Shown here piece by piece: positions 1 to 10,347 of a DNA stretch of 64,000 bases. Source of the DNA: Mesostigma viride (taxonomy: Eukaryota; Streptophyta; Mesostigmatophyceae; Mesostigmatales; Mesostigmataceae); assembly GCA_009746045.1 (NCBI GenBank), contig RPFO01000213.1, positions 13,523,221 to 13,587,220 of the forward strand, written 5' to 3'. The first letter of the stretch is position 1; each line of letters starts with the position of its first letter. The notes under the pieces are model-generated. The model worked only from the letters and a program-made list of their open reading frames with translations, had not been told where the DNA came from and made no database searches. The position numbers and the translations under genes were made by a program.

Positions 1-658
1 CGCCACAGGCGCTTGGCCGCCCCCACCCACCGCCGGTGGCTTGCGCCACCTTTACCCTTGTCAACCCGTCGCCCCTCGGGTTGGGGACAACGCCTCCACC
101 ATCCGACGGCCCCAATCCCTCGCGTCGCGTCTATGTGGTTTGTCGGATACATCTGTGCGGTTTTTCGGCTACATCTGTGCGGATTTCGGCTACATCTGTG
201 CGGATTTCGGCTACATCTGTGCGGATTTCGGCTACATCTGTGCGGTTCTCGGGTGTACCTGTCCGTCCGTCCGTCAGATTCACCCATCTGACGGTCGTAA
301 AACGTTGGGAGAGTAAATGGGTGGGAGAGATGAGCATTCTTGTTGTTGTCCGAAATACAGTTTCCAAATCTTTGCTGCCCATGTGGGCAACAACAACAAC
401 AACAACAGTTGCTCTTGTATTTCCGATTTCAAATAATATTAATTAATGGGTAAAATTAATGGGTTTTCCAGGTAAATGGGTTTCTTTATCGGCAACGTTT
501 AGTTGGAACCGTTTTTTTTCTGGTGACTGCTGGTCGCCCGCCCGCGCATAGGCCAGCTGGGCTCTGCCACAACAGTGCCACTTCGCTTGCTCCTGAGGCA
601 CTCGTGTAGGAAACAAATTCAGAGACCGACAGGCGACGAACGGGAGCTCAAACGGGTA
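1..658. other. Left flank without a recognisable gene
   Basis: No open frame here resembles a known protein. The stretch holds the 21-bp tandem repeat described separately, a short CAA/ACA microsatellite near 388-410 and AT-rich sequence around 430-470. The longest open frames (under 140 codons) exist only because the 21-bp repeat lacks stops in several frames at once, so I do not call a gene. Confidence 0.6.
143..246. repeat. 21-bp tandem repeat, about five units
   Basis: The core ggctacatctgtgcgg recurs every 21 bp about five times. The middle three units are identical and the first and last are diverged. A period of 21 (a multiple of 3) keeps frames open and yields a seven-residue repeat in three forward frames. 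No function is inferred. Confidence 0.85.
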
Positions 659-1558
659 CAGTCATTCCCGCGTTAAGTTGCGATCGCCCCCTAAAACTTG
701 GCGCCGCAACTTAAAGCGGGAACGCAACTTAACGGTAGAATTAGGCTAGCAGCCCACCACCTCCTCCTCTGACGGACTTCTATACGGCATTCGACAGCTC
801 TCGTCAAGCCCGATCCAGCTGCAGCGTCAAAGCCGGCCAAAGCAGTCCATTTTCCAGGCCAGATATCAGTTTTGGACAAAGGCGGGCTGCATAACACGCG
901 GTGCTTGCGTTTTATACTACAAATGTGTGGTTTAACCCTCTGACTTCGGCTCTCTTTTTGGCAGGTTACTTAATTGCCTGCCGGCTTCACGTTTGATTGT
1001 GACAAAACATGAGAACAGTCGTGAGGGAACTGAGCTTCATTTACTGTCAACGGCCTGCATGTAAACAATGATAATAACAGCATGGAGGCCGCCACAGTCA
1101 TATGAGTGCAGGCAGCGAGACTGACTGTGGCCTCAACGACCTTGTCTTTGCCCTTCAGTGGTGCATTCGGCATGATGGTGGTAATTTCCGGCAAGATGTC
1201 TCAATTACCGTAACAGACCCTACATGGTCGTGGATTCTTATGTACCGCAGCCCGCAGACTGCAAAACTGAATTTGTAAGGTTGCATTCGCGCTTTTCACC
1301 TAAGCCAGCAGGCGGGTAAATTTGCGCGGCAGTGGGGCTTGCGTATTTTGCCGCCTGAAATCCCGTAGCGCGTCCGGACTTGGCAAAAAATGGCCTCCTG
1401 CGCGGCCAAAAATGGCCTGACACCTACAAATTGAGTCATTACCGCGTTAAGTTGCGATGGCCTCCATGCTTAAGTTGCGGTCGCCCCCCAAAATTCGGCG
1501 ACGCAACTTAACGCGGGAACGCAACCTTAAGAAACGCAACTTAACGCGGGAATGACTG
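659..1558 (-). mobile_element. Non-autonomous pogo-like (Tc1/mariner) TIR element, copy 1
   Basis: A 900-bp element begins CAGTCATTCCCGCGTTAAG and ends with the reverse complement, flanked on both sides by TA (657-658 and 1559-1560). The motif CGCAACTTAACGCGGGAA is repeated several times just inside each end, giving a layered subterminal structure. A TA target duplication and CAG-type termini followed by a TTAAGTTGCG-like core are typical of the pogo/Tigger branch of Tc1/mariner. No transposase frame is present; the longest open frames are about 75 codons. A second copy lies inverted at 44615-45531, where an empty site proves the boundaries. Family assignment rests on termini only. Confidence 0.8.
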
Positions 1559-1560
1559 TA

Positions 1561-3232
1561 GTACATTATTACCGTTGTTTCGGGGAAAGAAGCAATAATT
1601 TCCAAAGCCGAATTCCCAAAAATGAAAAAATTTAATTGTGGACAATCGTCGGCGCAGCGCCAGCGCGGCAACAAGGCCAGCGCGACAAGCTAAATAATAA
1701 TGCTAAATTTAATAAATAATATTATAATGTTGCCAGTGTGTCCCCCAGCACTGTCAGAGCACGGCAGATTACGCGGATAAGGTAGTTGAGCGAACCACGA
1801 ACTGCCGTCTGTCATGAACCTGTGATTGCCCTTTTCACATTCGTCAGTAGTACCGGGGATTTCTAGGGTCCGATCGAGAGAGATTCCCGAAGAAGCGGAT
1901 AGTCCTATACCTAACGATATTCCTATTGGTTAATTACCCAGGATTTACCCGGAAAGATTCCCAAAGAAGCGGAGGCTTTGCCAGATTAAAGGGCCCTTCA
2001 GCGGTTATAATTAGTCCGGTACCTGTCAGACAGGCTTCCAAACAGGCGGTCTGCGCTAAACGACGACAACGATGCTAGATTGTTGTCAAAGATTGATGTC
2101 AAAGAGCGGGACACGAAAAAAAAGAAAAAAGAAAGGTGTCTCTGCGATCGGAGACGGCGATGACAAGCTTTGCGAGACGGTTATGGTTTTGAGTGAGTGG
2201 CGTTGACCTGCTCAGTCGATAGATTTTTCTCAAAGAAGAACATTAAATTTAGACAATAAAATTAATATATACAATGATATTACTATGATCAGAGGCATGT
2301 AGTTTATTAATCTCACTCACGGCTAGAGTGAGAAAGAGCTTGCATTCCCAAAATTAGAGTGGAGAACTACATGCCCCAGCAGTTTCTTTGAGGAGGAGGT
2401 CGAAGCCATTATCATGTTTCTGCGGATTACCATGGCTTCGCCGTGCTTCCAGTTTGAGCAGATCGATCGGGCACGTCTCAGCACCGCGCGCGGCTGGCCA
2501 GCCCACGGCATGTAATTGCGAAATATTCTTCAATGCGGCAAGTGCGGTGGTCCATGCAGTGGCTCTTATGGTTTAATATTAAGTGGTGCTTGCAAGAATC
2601 CAGCTTGGTATGAGTCATTTGGTCATGATTCATGAAGATGAATATTTGTAAAATGACGTAAAACTGCATGTTAATTAATACTAGTATCAACATATATGTC
2701 ACCACTAGTTGTTGATCTCAGCATGATCATCATGAGCCCAATTTTTGTAGGTGATCTTGCTAGCTTCAATATGGTCTGAATGTTGATTGCAAGAATCCAG
2801 CTTCAGTTAGCCTCAAATCTGAACGATATTTATGATTTTACTCACTTGGGGACTTGTGAAATATATAATGAGCGAAAACTTGTGAATCCCTTCTGATAAT
2901 GAATCCTCGATCACGGTCAATTTATGTCTGCAATATATACGTGGGCCAGACACGATGACACCAAGTGAGCATCAGGCATCCGGCTAATTATTTTCATGCC
3001 ACGATGACACCAAGTGAGCACATGAATCCTCATAGTTTATTTATGTCATCCATCGGTGGGCCAGCCTGCCCAGCCACGATGTAACAACAAGTGAGCATGA
3101 ATCGGCCTCACCATTAATTAATTAATTAATTATGTCAACATTCATATGGGCCAGCTGGCTGCCCTGTAACTAGGAACTAGATAGCTACACCATCCACCCC
3201 ATCCCATCTTGCTTTCCCTGAGAGTTAATGCA
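1561..3232. other. Inter-element region without a recognisable gene
   Basis: No open frame exceeds about 75 codons and none looks like a known protein. A phrase cacgatgacaccaagtgagca occurs at about 2949 and 3000, with a diverged version near 3074, suggesting a degenerate 50-75-bp tandem repeat. An ATTA-type microsatellite lies near 3112-3132. Sequence just left of 3233 should contain the copia-1 integration point, but I found no matching 5-bp duplication with the far side (15105). Confidence 0.5.
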
Positions 3233-4164
3233 CTTGTGCAATGAAAGCGAACGTGTGTTGGATTATGCAATGGCTGGCATAATATCAATCCATGCAAGCT
3301 TGCCAAGCTGGATTGCATGGGCACGTAGGTTAGGGTAACCTAGCTATCCTGCACTAGTGCTAACCAATGAGGTGCTGGCTCCGTCCAGCTAGATCTACTC
3401 CAGCTAGGACTGATACGATGCCCACAGGCAACGACTGCCTAGCAGCACTACGTGGACGGTCCTGAACCTCTCCTAGGACCTCCGTACAGGACTAGCACTG
3501 CAACCACCTTGTGGTCTGCATCACAGCTCATAAACCCTACCACGTGAATACCCACGTGCGTGTGCCCTACATATCTCAGTGCTAATATCTAGCACCCACG
3601 TGCCCAACATGGCACGTGCGGATCTAAATCCTAGTAGAGATATTCTGATCAGACACTCCGCAAAGGTGAAAACCTTTGCGTTCAGTGCCGGGCCGCGGAA
3701 AACGCGGAAAACGCGATCTGCAAATGAATCCGACCGGAATCGAACTGGGGACCTCTCGCACCAATTTTGCTGACTATAGGACGGACGTCTCCGGTTACCA
3801 TGGCATCGCCAACTTACACCTACAGTCATCCGCAAAAGTTCTCCTGTCCGGGGAGTGATGCAAGCCTTTCGGATTTGGTACTAGATAAATCACTCGAGAT
3901 CTGTGTGTAGGAGTACTACACACGTGTCTGCACGCGAGACTTGTTCAGTCTCGCACCGTGAGACGGGCTGAACACGGCTGAATCCTTCTTTAGAAGGGGG
4001 CGTAGCCGGTACTATCGAAATCAGCCAAGCGTATATTCTGATCAGACACTCCTAGTAGAGATATGTCCAGTGTACTACACCACCGTCCATGTCCGTATCC
4101 CACTTGGGAGACGGGGACAACGCCATGTGTACTGATAGTCTAGGCCTGAAGCCCTAGAATAACT
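3233..4164 (-). repeat. 3' LTR of copia-1, interrupted by a SINE
   Basis: Nearly identical to 14582-15104 once the insertion at 3644-4049 and its 15-bp duplication are removed. Read on the minus strand it starts AGTTATTC at 4164 and ends GCATTAACT at 3233. Substitutions between the two LTRs are few, for example near 3464, 3506 and 3566. Confidence 0.85.
3644..4049 (-). mobile_element. tRNA-derived SINE candidate inside the copia-1 LTR
   Basis: A roughly 406-bp insertion interrupts the LTR, flanked by the 15-bp duplication TCCTAGTAGAGATAT (3629-3643 and 4050-4064), which is single in the intact LTR near 14990-15004. On the minus strand it has a Pol III box-A-like TGGTAACCGG (3791-3800) and a box-B-like GTTCGATTCC (about 3735-3746), spaced as in a tRNA. 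The phrase TCTGATCAGACAC occurs at both ends (3644 and 4037), so a second event or internal duplication is possible. A hairpin CGCAAAGGT...ACCTTTGCG lies near 3659-3681. The long duplication fits LINE-mediated retrotransposition. The parent tRNA is not identified. Confidence 0.7.
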
Positions 4165-4639
4165 CCCATTATTACTTTTCTTTGGGGAGTGAGGGGAAGA
4201 CTAGCTCTTCCCACAACTCACTCATATGCCAACCATTACTGAGACACAAGGTTCCCCACAGGGACAACCAGGACACTGAAAGAGATGCATTAATAAAAGC
4301 GCCCATAGCTCCTCCGTGTTGGATATAACATCCCCACTGGTTGGGTGCCTGTGTTGGGAACAACCATTGTCAGAAAAAATATGACCACACGTTTTATTGA
4401 CAAAGAACAAGCCATCAATAAAGGAGTCCTGACCCTTCTGACCTCAATCTTTAATGACGCAAAGAGAGTCTTACGGGTGGGACACTTCAGACCCTGCCAC
4501 CCCATGACCACCCTCCTATCTGGTGCTAACAGCCCTAGGCTGAGGCACTTCACCCTCTGCCGTTATATGGGTTCATCAGCGTGTATAGGACTCTATACTG
4601 AGGCCCTGCAGCCTGTGGCACTTTTGTGAGTGCATCTGC

Positions 4640-5436
4640 TGCATTGTCAGGGTCTCGGATGTGAGTCAAGATTGGACTCCAGATAGGTACACTCCTGCTT
4701 GAGGACAATCCAGTCCAAATCGGTGTGCACAGCCAAGGGGTTGTCCAGGAAAGAGAGAAGGGATTGACTGTCAGTCAGCAGATGGGATTTGACACCAGCA
4801 TAACTACCAGCCTGATGCTGCAACCACACCAGCAGATGGTTCAAGTACCTGGCATGCAACACAGATGAGACCACAGCACGGCATTCAGCTACATTGCTGC
4901 TGACTGCCTTGCGCTTGTGGAGTCTGCTGAACCAGGAAACCAAAGATTGCTTGCCAGTGGGGTTAATTTAGACAACATAAATAGGCCTGCCTCTCTGGCT
5001 TGTACCTTAGTGACTACCCGTGACTCCATGGAACTGTCCATCATGCATGTGATGTGGATGGGTTGGAACAGATCCAAGGCATGAAGAATAAGGGGAGGGC
5101 CATCATGCAACACCTGTTTAATAGCCCTGGACCCTACCTCCATGAGGACATCATCATCCACTCTGCTGACCACTGCCAGATGAGGAGCACAAGTGGCACA
5201 CAGCCAACCGAGCTTACCCCTAATAGTGGGACAGAGATCAGGAGTGATGTCAGAGGGGAGAACATCTTTGCAAGACATGACATACTCAGGGGATGCTTTG
5301 AGAGAACACACCCACTCCTTCTGCTCCTTAAACAGGTTCAGAATGATGCCACAGAACTTGACAGGATCTTTCCCCAGCTCCAGCTGCTTGCCTAATTCAA
5401 AGCTGGCAGACACTTGAGCAATGAAATCCTCCACTG
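4640..5436 (-). pseudogene. Copia-1 RT C-terminal part and RNase H
   Basis: Minus-strand frames from 5436 to about 4647 resemble the copia RT thumb/connection (FELGKQLELG, VKFCGIILN) and then the copia RNase H with SSNVAECRAVVS and LLTDSQSLLSFLD. At least one frameshift separates them, near 4940. This is the continuation of the RT at 9083-10001, separated by the 3.6-kb insertion. After 4640 the sequence runs through a non-coding leader of about 470 bp to the polypurine tract and 3' LTR. The product would be the polymerase/RNase H domain of the pol polyprotein; the gene is broken. Confidence 0.8.
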
Positions 5437-8400
5437 TCCATCTTCCCAGTAAAAGTCCTAAATTTAGGACCAAGTGGAATTAAAAAATATATATGCAAAC
5501 ATTAATATTTGACCCTGGCATTCGTGCCCATGACAGATAACACACTTTTTTAGTTTCTATCAAAAACCTGGGGTCAAATAATTACATTTAGTGCATGAAT
5601 GGGCCCTGCCACCTGCTTGACCTCAAAGCGCGAATTTGGCCAAAATGTGGGTTTTAGGACCATTAGGACCAATTATTGTCAACGCATGACCATGCTATCC
5701 ACACGGTCCCTTGAGCATCTTACAAGCGCTAGGGGACCCTACGAGGCCTTGGGATGGCGGGGCAGCGTATAACAAGGCCATACCCTGCTGTGGCTGCCTC
5801 TATATATACGCGTGATTAACGGTGTCACAGATGGTGCAGGTAATGCAATATAGGGTTGCATGGTTGCTGAGGTTGCCCGGCTTGAACATGGCCCACCCCT
5901 TGCGGTAAACTTTCTCTAAGCATATGCCAAACCTTCTTTGACATCACGGACATGCTGGCCACCACCCAGCGATGAAAAAACATTGCATTTGCATTGCAAC
6001 TAACACATGAATGCAGCCAAATCAAGTTACAAAACAACGTTGTGCTAACATGCAACGCTTTGTGAGCGAATTCAGGGTGCATGTAACACGTAAACCATAC
6101 TGTATATACTGTCTGAGAACACCCTGAACGACTGCAGGCCATAGGACCATGGTTTATAACATACACATGAGTAAAACTGCTCTTACGCATGTGTGTTTTA
6201 GCTGCAGCGGACGACGAAGATAGAGACGTAAAAAATTGTATGACGTAAACCAACTATGTGTGACAGTTATGTGCACAGAGAGCGTCCCCTCTTTTTAGGC
6301 ATAGCTGGCTGACTCAAAACACCACGACAGCGTTGCCAGTTACACTCATGATCTAGGACAACCCGGCACTTACCTGCTACTTACGTCGCCTCATTCCAGA
6401 TGGTTGCAAAAAAGTCGCTGAAATCCGCAGCGAGGTCAGCTTTCCGAGAGCTGAGCGCACCAAAGCTGGCCAACCGGTTCGACAATGATATAAACCACGC
6501 TTGTGCTGCGTTCTAGGTCCAAGAAATACCGAAAGTGAAGACCTATAAGGTGCGCTCGCTGCCCAGCCTGAACGTCCCTAAAACATGGTCGACAATGGAA
6601 ATCGGGCAAGAATATCACGGCCCAGGCGCTCCCATGTCAAATACTCCGTTTCTAAACTCCAGACTATAATAAAAATCGTCCACAAAAATTTCCTGGCTTG
6701 ATTCGCACCACCATTGCTAATACACTAACATGTTTGTGCCAAAATCGACCCTCCGCGAGCAGGCGATCTGCGACCCATTTGTGTTGTGCCGCTGTGATAC
6801 AGCGCTACACATAAAAACTTGCGCAGAAAATATTCACAGCCTTTAAGCATAACTAACGACCTTTCGTTTTTGCTACTGGGCGCCCGAAATGATAAACGCA
6901 CGTGAAAACGCCGGCCACGATTGTCAGGTCGCCATATCCACCTCACTTCATTCCCGCACCCACTTTTTCGCTCCAAAATCGGTTATATTTTTGGTCGAGG
7001 TACCTACTTTCCCGCCATTATACCCGGTACCCGGGTACGGAATCCGGGTACCATGTGCCGGTACCACGGGTCGGGTACATCATGCCGGGTACGGTCCACA
7101 TGGGGTACGGTCCATATAGTGACCCCCCCCCTCCGGTACCTCGGTTATAGTGACCACTAGGACGATTTAGGACAAAGTCCTAAATTTAGGACCGTGGGAT
7201 GATTAACTAGCCGAGACAACCATATACTTTAAAAATATAATTACTTACAGCAGAGTGAAATCACTCAAACCAAAGCAAACGCCCAGCTATAAACCTATAT
7301 ACAGAGCCATGTCAAAGCTCTATACTACGATAAGACCAATGGGAACGCCTAACGGGAGGAACCTAATAGCCCTGCTGCACCCATAGTCCGGAAACAGGGC
7401 GATATATCGCCCTGTTTGACCCCCGGTGGCGCGGCGCTCAATTCCGGGAGCGCCGCGCCACCTGTGACGGATGTCAGTGGTCCGGTGGGTCTGGGAACAC
7501 TTAAGGACGAAGGTGATGCATAGGTTTGGGGGTAACATTCGCCATAGCCTGGTAAATACAACGTGTATTGAGACAGTATCACGTGACTTTGGCGGGAAAT
7601 TTTCACTCGCGCGCGCGCGTAACGAGATATGGATGCTAGCGTGCCGTTATCAAGGAAATTTTGCGTCTCGCGGCTTGTAATGGTTCAGAATGTTGCTCAG
7701 AATGATGATGCGTGATTTTCGTAGGTCAGGGGTGGCCAGATGTATAGCATTGGTAAAATACAGGTAGGACATTACTGCTTTCTTGGTCGTCAGTACCACA
7801 TGAGTAATGGCATGCCATATTTCGATTTTCTTCTTATGGCCCGGCAGTCTGCGCCAGCCCGAGCACCCAGGTTTGGTACGGGACATCCGCAGCAGCGTCC
7901 CTGTGAATTCGGATGCGTTTATAGGTCATCTTTGCACAGAACATCAACCTGGTAATCATGTCGGATGCATGCATTATGCGGCTATGGCGGCCTATGCCTG
8001 GAAAGCATTAGCCAGTGTGAGATATGAGGGTCCCGGCCAGCAGAACCCGGAAAGGTCGTGATCAAGCCAGGTACGGCAACGTGTTTGCATGTCATTTGCA
8101 CGGGAATCTGTCGTTTATACATCCATTTTACACGAGTGTATCAGTGCCTCTTGCAGCAGGTTTCCATGCCTGCTGTATGAGTGCTATTAGCCCCAAATCT
8201 GCTCAGTTTGTGGTGTTTCTTTGGAGGATGCCATTCCGTTAGTGCTGGTTTAGCACTTCTTTGTTTCCCAGCACTTTTTACAGTCCTATGTGGCTGTATA
8301 CAATGCATAAGTGTGTGGCATTTCATGGATGGCTGCTTACGCGCGCGTAACCCACACACGTAAGTGAGCGCATTATATAGGTCAGATGGGCTATCCGTGC

Positions 8401-9082
8401 GGTCTGACCCAAGGAAAGCATGGTGGCACTATCTATTGACGTTGTCCAACCCCAGAATAATTTTTTAGAACCCTCCCTGCAGGGGTAAACTACTAAGGGG
8501 ATTTTCCTTGACTGAAAATGATCGTCTTTTGTCCAACTTTGGCAGTAAATATCTTGCAAAGCACTGAATGGACTCGGGATATTATTGCATTTTCTAAAAG
8601 CCCTTGAAGTGTAGATACTCCTAGCACCTTGGTTGGGGGTATTTGGAGTTGTGGCCTATGAGTTATGATTTTTTCCATTTTCAGGGGTCTAAAAATGCCA
8701 AAAACCCATTCCCGGACTATGGGTTAAGCATAACTAACAACCTTTCGTTTTTGCTACTGGGCGCCCGAAATGATAAACGCACGTGAAAACGCCGGCCACG
8801 ATTGTCAGGTCGCCATATCCACCTCACTTCATTCCCGCACCCACTTTTTCGCTCCAAAATCGGTTATATTTTTGGTCGAGGTACCTACTTTCCCGCCATT
8901 ATACCCGGTACCCGGGTACGGAATCCGGGTACCATGTGCCGGTACCACGGGTCGGGTACATCATGCCGGGTACGGTCCACATGGGGTACGGTCCATATAG
9001 TGACCCCCCCCCCCGGTACCTCGGTTATAGTGACCACTAGGACGATTTAGGACAAAGTCCTAAATTTAGGACCGTGGGATGA
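5437..9082. mobile_element. TTAA-associated insertion in the copia-1 RT gene
   Basis: This 3.6-kb block splits the RT frame just downstream of its catalytic HGDD motif. Removing 5437-9082 leaves a single TTAA (9083-9086) and an open frame with normal spacing between the catalytic and FELG motifs. The ends are loosely inverted (TCCATCTTCCCAG at left, TCATCCCACGG on the opposite strand at right). Each end carries the perfect palindrome GTCCTAAATTTAGGAC a few bases in (5455-5470 and 9057-9072), and a third copy is internal (7177-7192). A 365-bp terminal block is present twice (6843-7207, 8724-9087), so the block may be two elements joined in tandem. No protein-coding gene is recognisable inside; open frames stay under 145 codons. 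Confidence 0.65.
6843..7207. repeat. 365-bp block, copy 1 (GGTACC-rich)
   Basis: Almost identical to 8724-9087. It holds overlapping GGTACC and CGGGTAC phrases (7025-7100), a C-run near 7124 and the palindrome GTCCTAAATTTAGGAC near its right end. Both copies end GGATGATTAAC, which looks like an element terminus. The duplicated block explains the identical short open frames seen in both places. Confidence 0.85.
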
Positions 9083-9087
9083 TTAAC
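8724..9087. repeat. 365-bp block, copy 2 (GGTACC-rich)
   Basis: Second copy of the block at 6843-7207, with a one- or two-base difference in the C-run near 9006 and a few missing bases after it. Its right end abuts the copia-1 RT frame, so this copy marks the outer terminus of the insertion. Confidence 0.85.
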
Positions 9088-10001
9088 ACCACGGCTGCCT
9101 TGGGACCAGTAATGAGTTGATCATCCCCATGCCACACAAACATCATCATACCAGCAGGATGAGGGATGGTGAAGAAACAAGGGTCAATATCATCATACTG
9201 GGCCCCCAGCTTCAGGAAGACCTCTTGGGCAGACAGCCTAAAAATTTTAGGTGCTGACTGAAGCCCTTCTACCCCCAAGTTAGGCCTTAGATGAGGTTCC
9301 TTGATGTCCCCAGACCAGACTTTGGGAGTGTTTACCACATAGACTTGACCCCTCCACACCTTTTGGGCTATGTCAGGGTTGCCTTTAAGGAAGGCACGCT
9401 TAATGTCAGTGGCTTTACACACGTAGTCCTTGCCAGCATTCAGATGGTGAAGGAAAGTGGCCAACAGGACCTTAAGAGACGTCTGCTGAATACCAGGGGT
9501 ATACAGTTCAGCCTCTGTTAGCTCAGTGGAGCCCCTGAACTCCGTGACACAAGGTCTGGCATGAAAAATGGGAGGTGTCCCATCTGCCTGGGGTTTATGC
9601 TTGCAGACAAACTTCAGTCTGAGCTTTCTGGCCCCTTGTGGCAGTGCCTCAATCGGTGTTACAGGTGGTACCTGGGACTTACTACGTGGATCAGGACAAA
9701 CCCATTCCTCTCTAGCCCTGTTAAAGGCTTCCATCCATTTCAGAAAACCAATCTGCGTTTGACAGTCTTTGACCACATCATCATAGGACAAGGGAGACAT
9801 GGACGCAATGTCCCATCTACCAAGCCCAAACGCAGAGGGGTGTAGCTTCTGAGAATGAATGAGGGAATCAACACAGGGTTCCTGACCTGGGAGGTATTTT
9901 ATGTTGACAGCATTGATGGCTGCTTCCAGGCCATCACTGATCTGTGTTAAAGGAATTTTGAAATGGTCCAGGGTGACCTGCCCCACCCCAGTCACGCTCA
10001 A
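9083..10001 (-). pseudogene. Copia-1 reverse transcriptase, N-terminal and palm part
   Basis: The minus-strand frame encodes a Ty1/copia RT (RVT_2 type). Visible motifs in order are KFVCKHKPQADG-like fingers, the DIKRAFLKGN motif carrying the first catalytic aspartate, and VWHGDDQLITG, where HGDD replaces the usual YVDD. The frame then runs into the 5437-9082 insertion and stops after a few extra residues. The rest of the domain resumes at 5436. The tyrosine and valine of YVDD are replaced, but both aspartates are kept. It overlaps the upstream protease-like frame by a few bases. Confidence 0.85.
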
Positions 10002-10312
10002 CCTCCCAGCTGAGATGACACTCCAGGGTATGAGACAAATGGTTCCCCCAGCAGTGCATTCCCCTTGTAGCCCTCTACTACCTGGAAGGGAGTGGGCACA
10101 CCCAGAATGGGAATTAGCACTTGGCCTTTGACTGCCATTTTTGTTTTGCCTGAAAAATCTGACACTCTAGCCCAGGGCGAGCGTTGCAGACTTAGGCCAG
10201 ATACAGCTTGTGCACTGATGATGCTCACCTGTGCCTGTGTGTCTACTGCCAGAATACTGGGATCCTGGTTAGATTCACCCACAGCATTGACTTGTGCTGC
10301 ACCTGCTGCCAT
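9998..10312 (-). CDS. Retropepsin-like aspartic protease region of copia-1
   Basis: About 105 residues with ILAVDTQAQVSII, matching the DTGA-type active site of retropepsins except for Q in place of G, and NALLGEPFV, matching the second conserved segment (ALLG.D/P). The same frame continues upstream to about 10390. It lies downstream of integrase and directly upstream of RT, whereas copia elements normally have protease between gag and integrase. No DTGA/DSGA motif is visible between the gag knuckle (about 11890) and the integrase zinc finger (about 11530). DTQA may mean reduced activity. The family call rests on two short motifs and the pol context. Confidence 0.65.
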   Translation of the reverse strand: MAAGAAQVNAVGESNQDPSILAVDTQAQVSIISAQAVSGLSLQRSPWARVSDFSGKTKMAVKGQVLIPILGVPTPFQVVEGYKGNALLGEPFVSYPGVSSQLGG

Positions 10313-10347
10313 TTGTGCCTTGGCAGTGTGTGCTCTATGTAGAGCTT

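Noticed and set aside
3700-3810. Possible functional tRNA gene on the minus strand
   Set aside because: Box A and B are recognisable, but a complete cloverleaf with a clear anticodon arm is not, and the segment sits in an insertion with target duplication; a SINE fits better.
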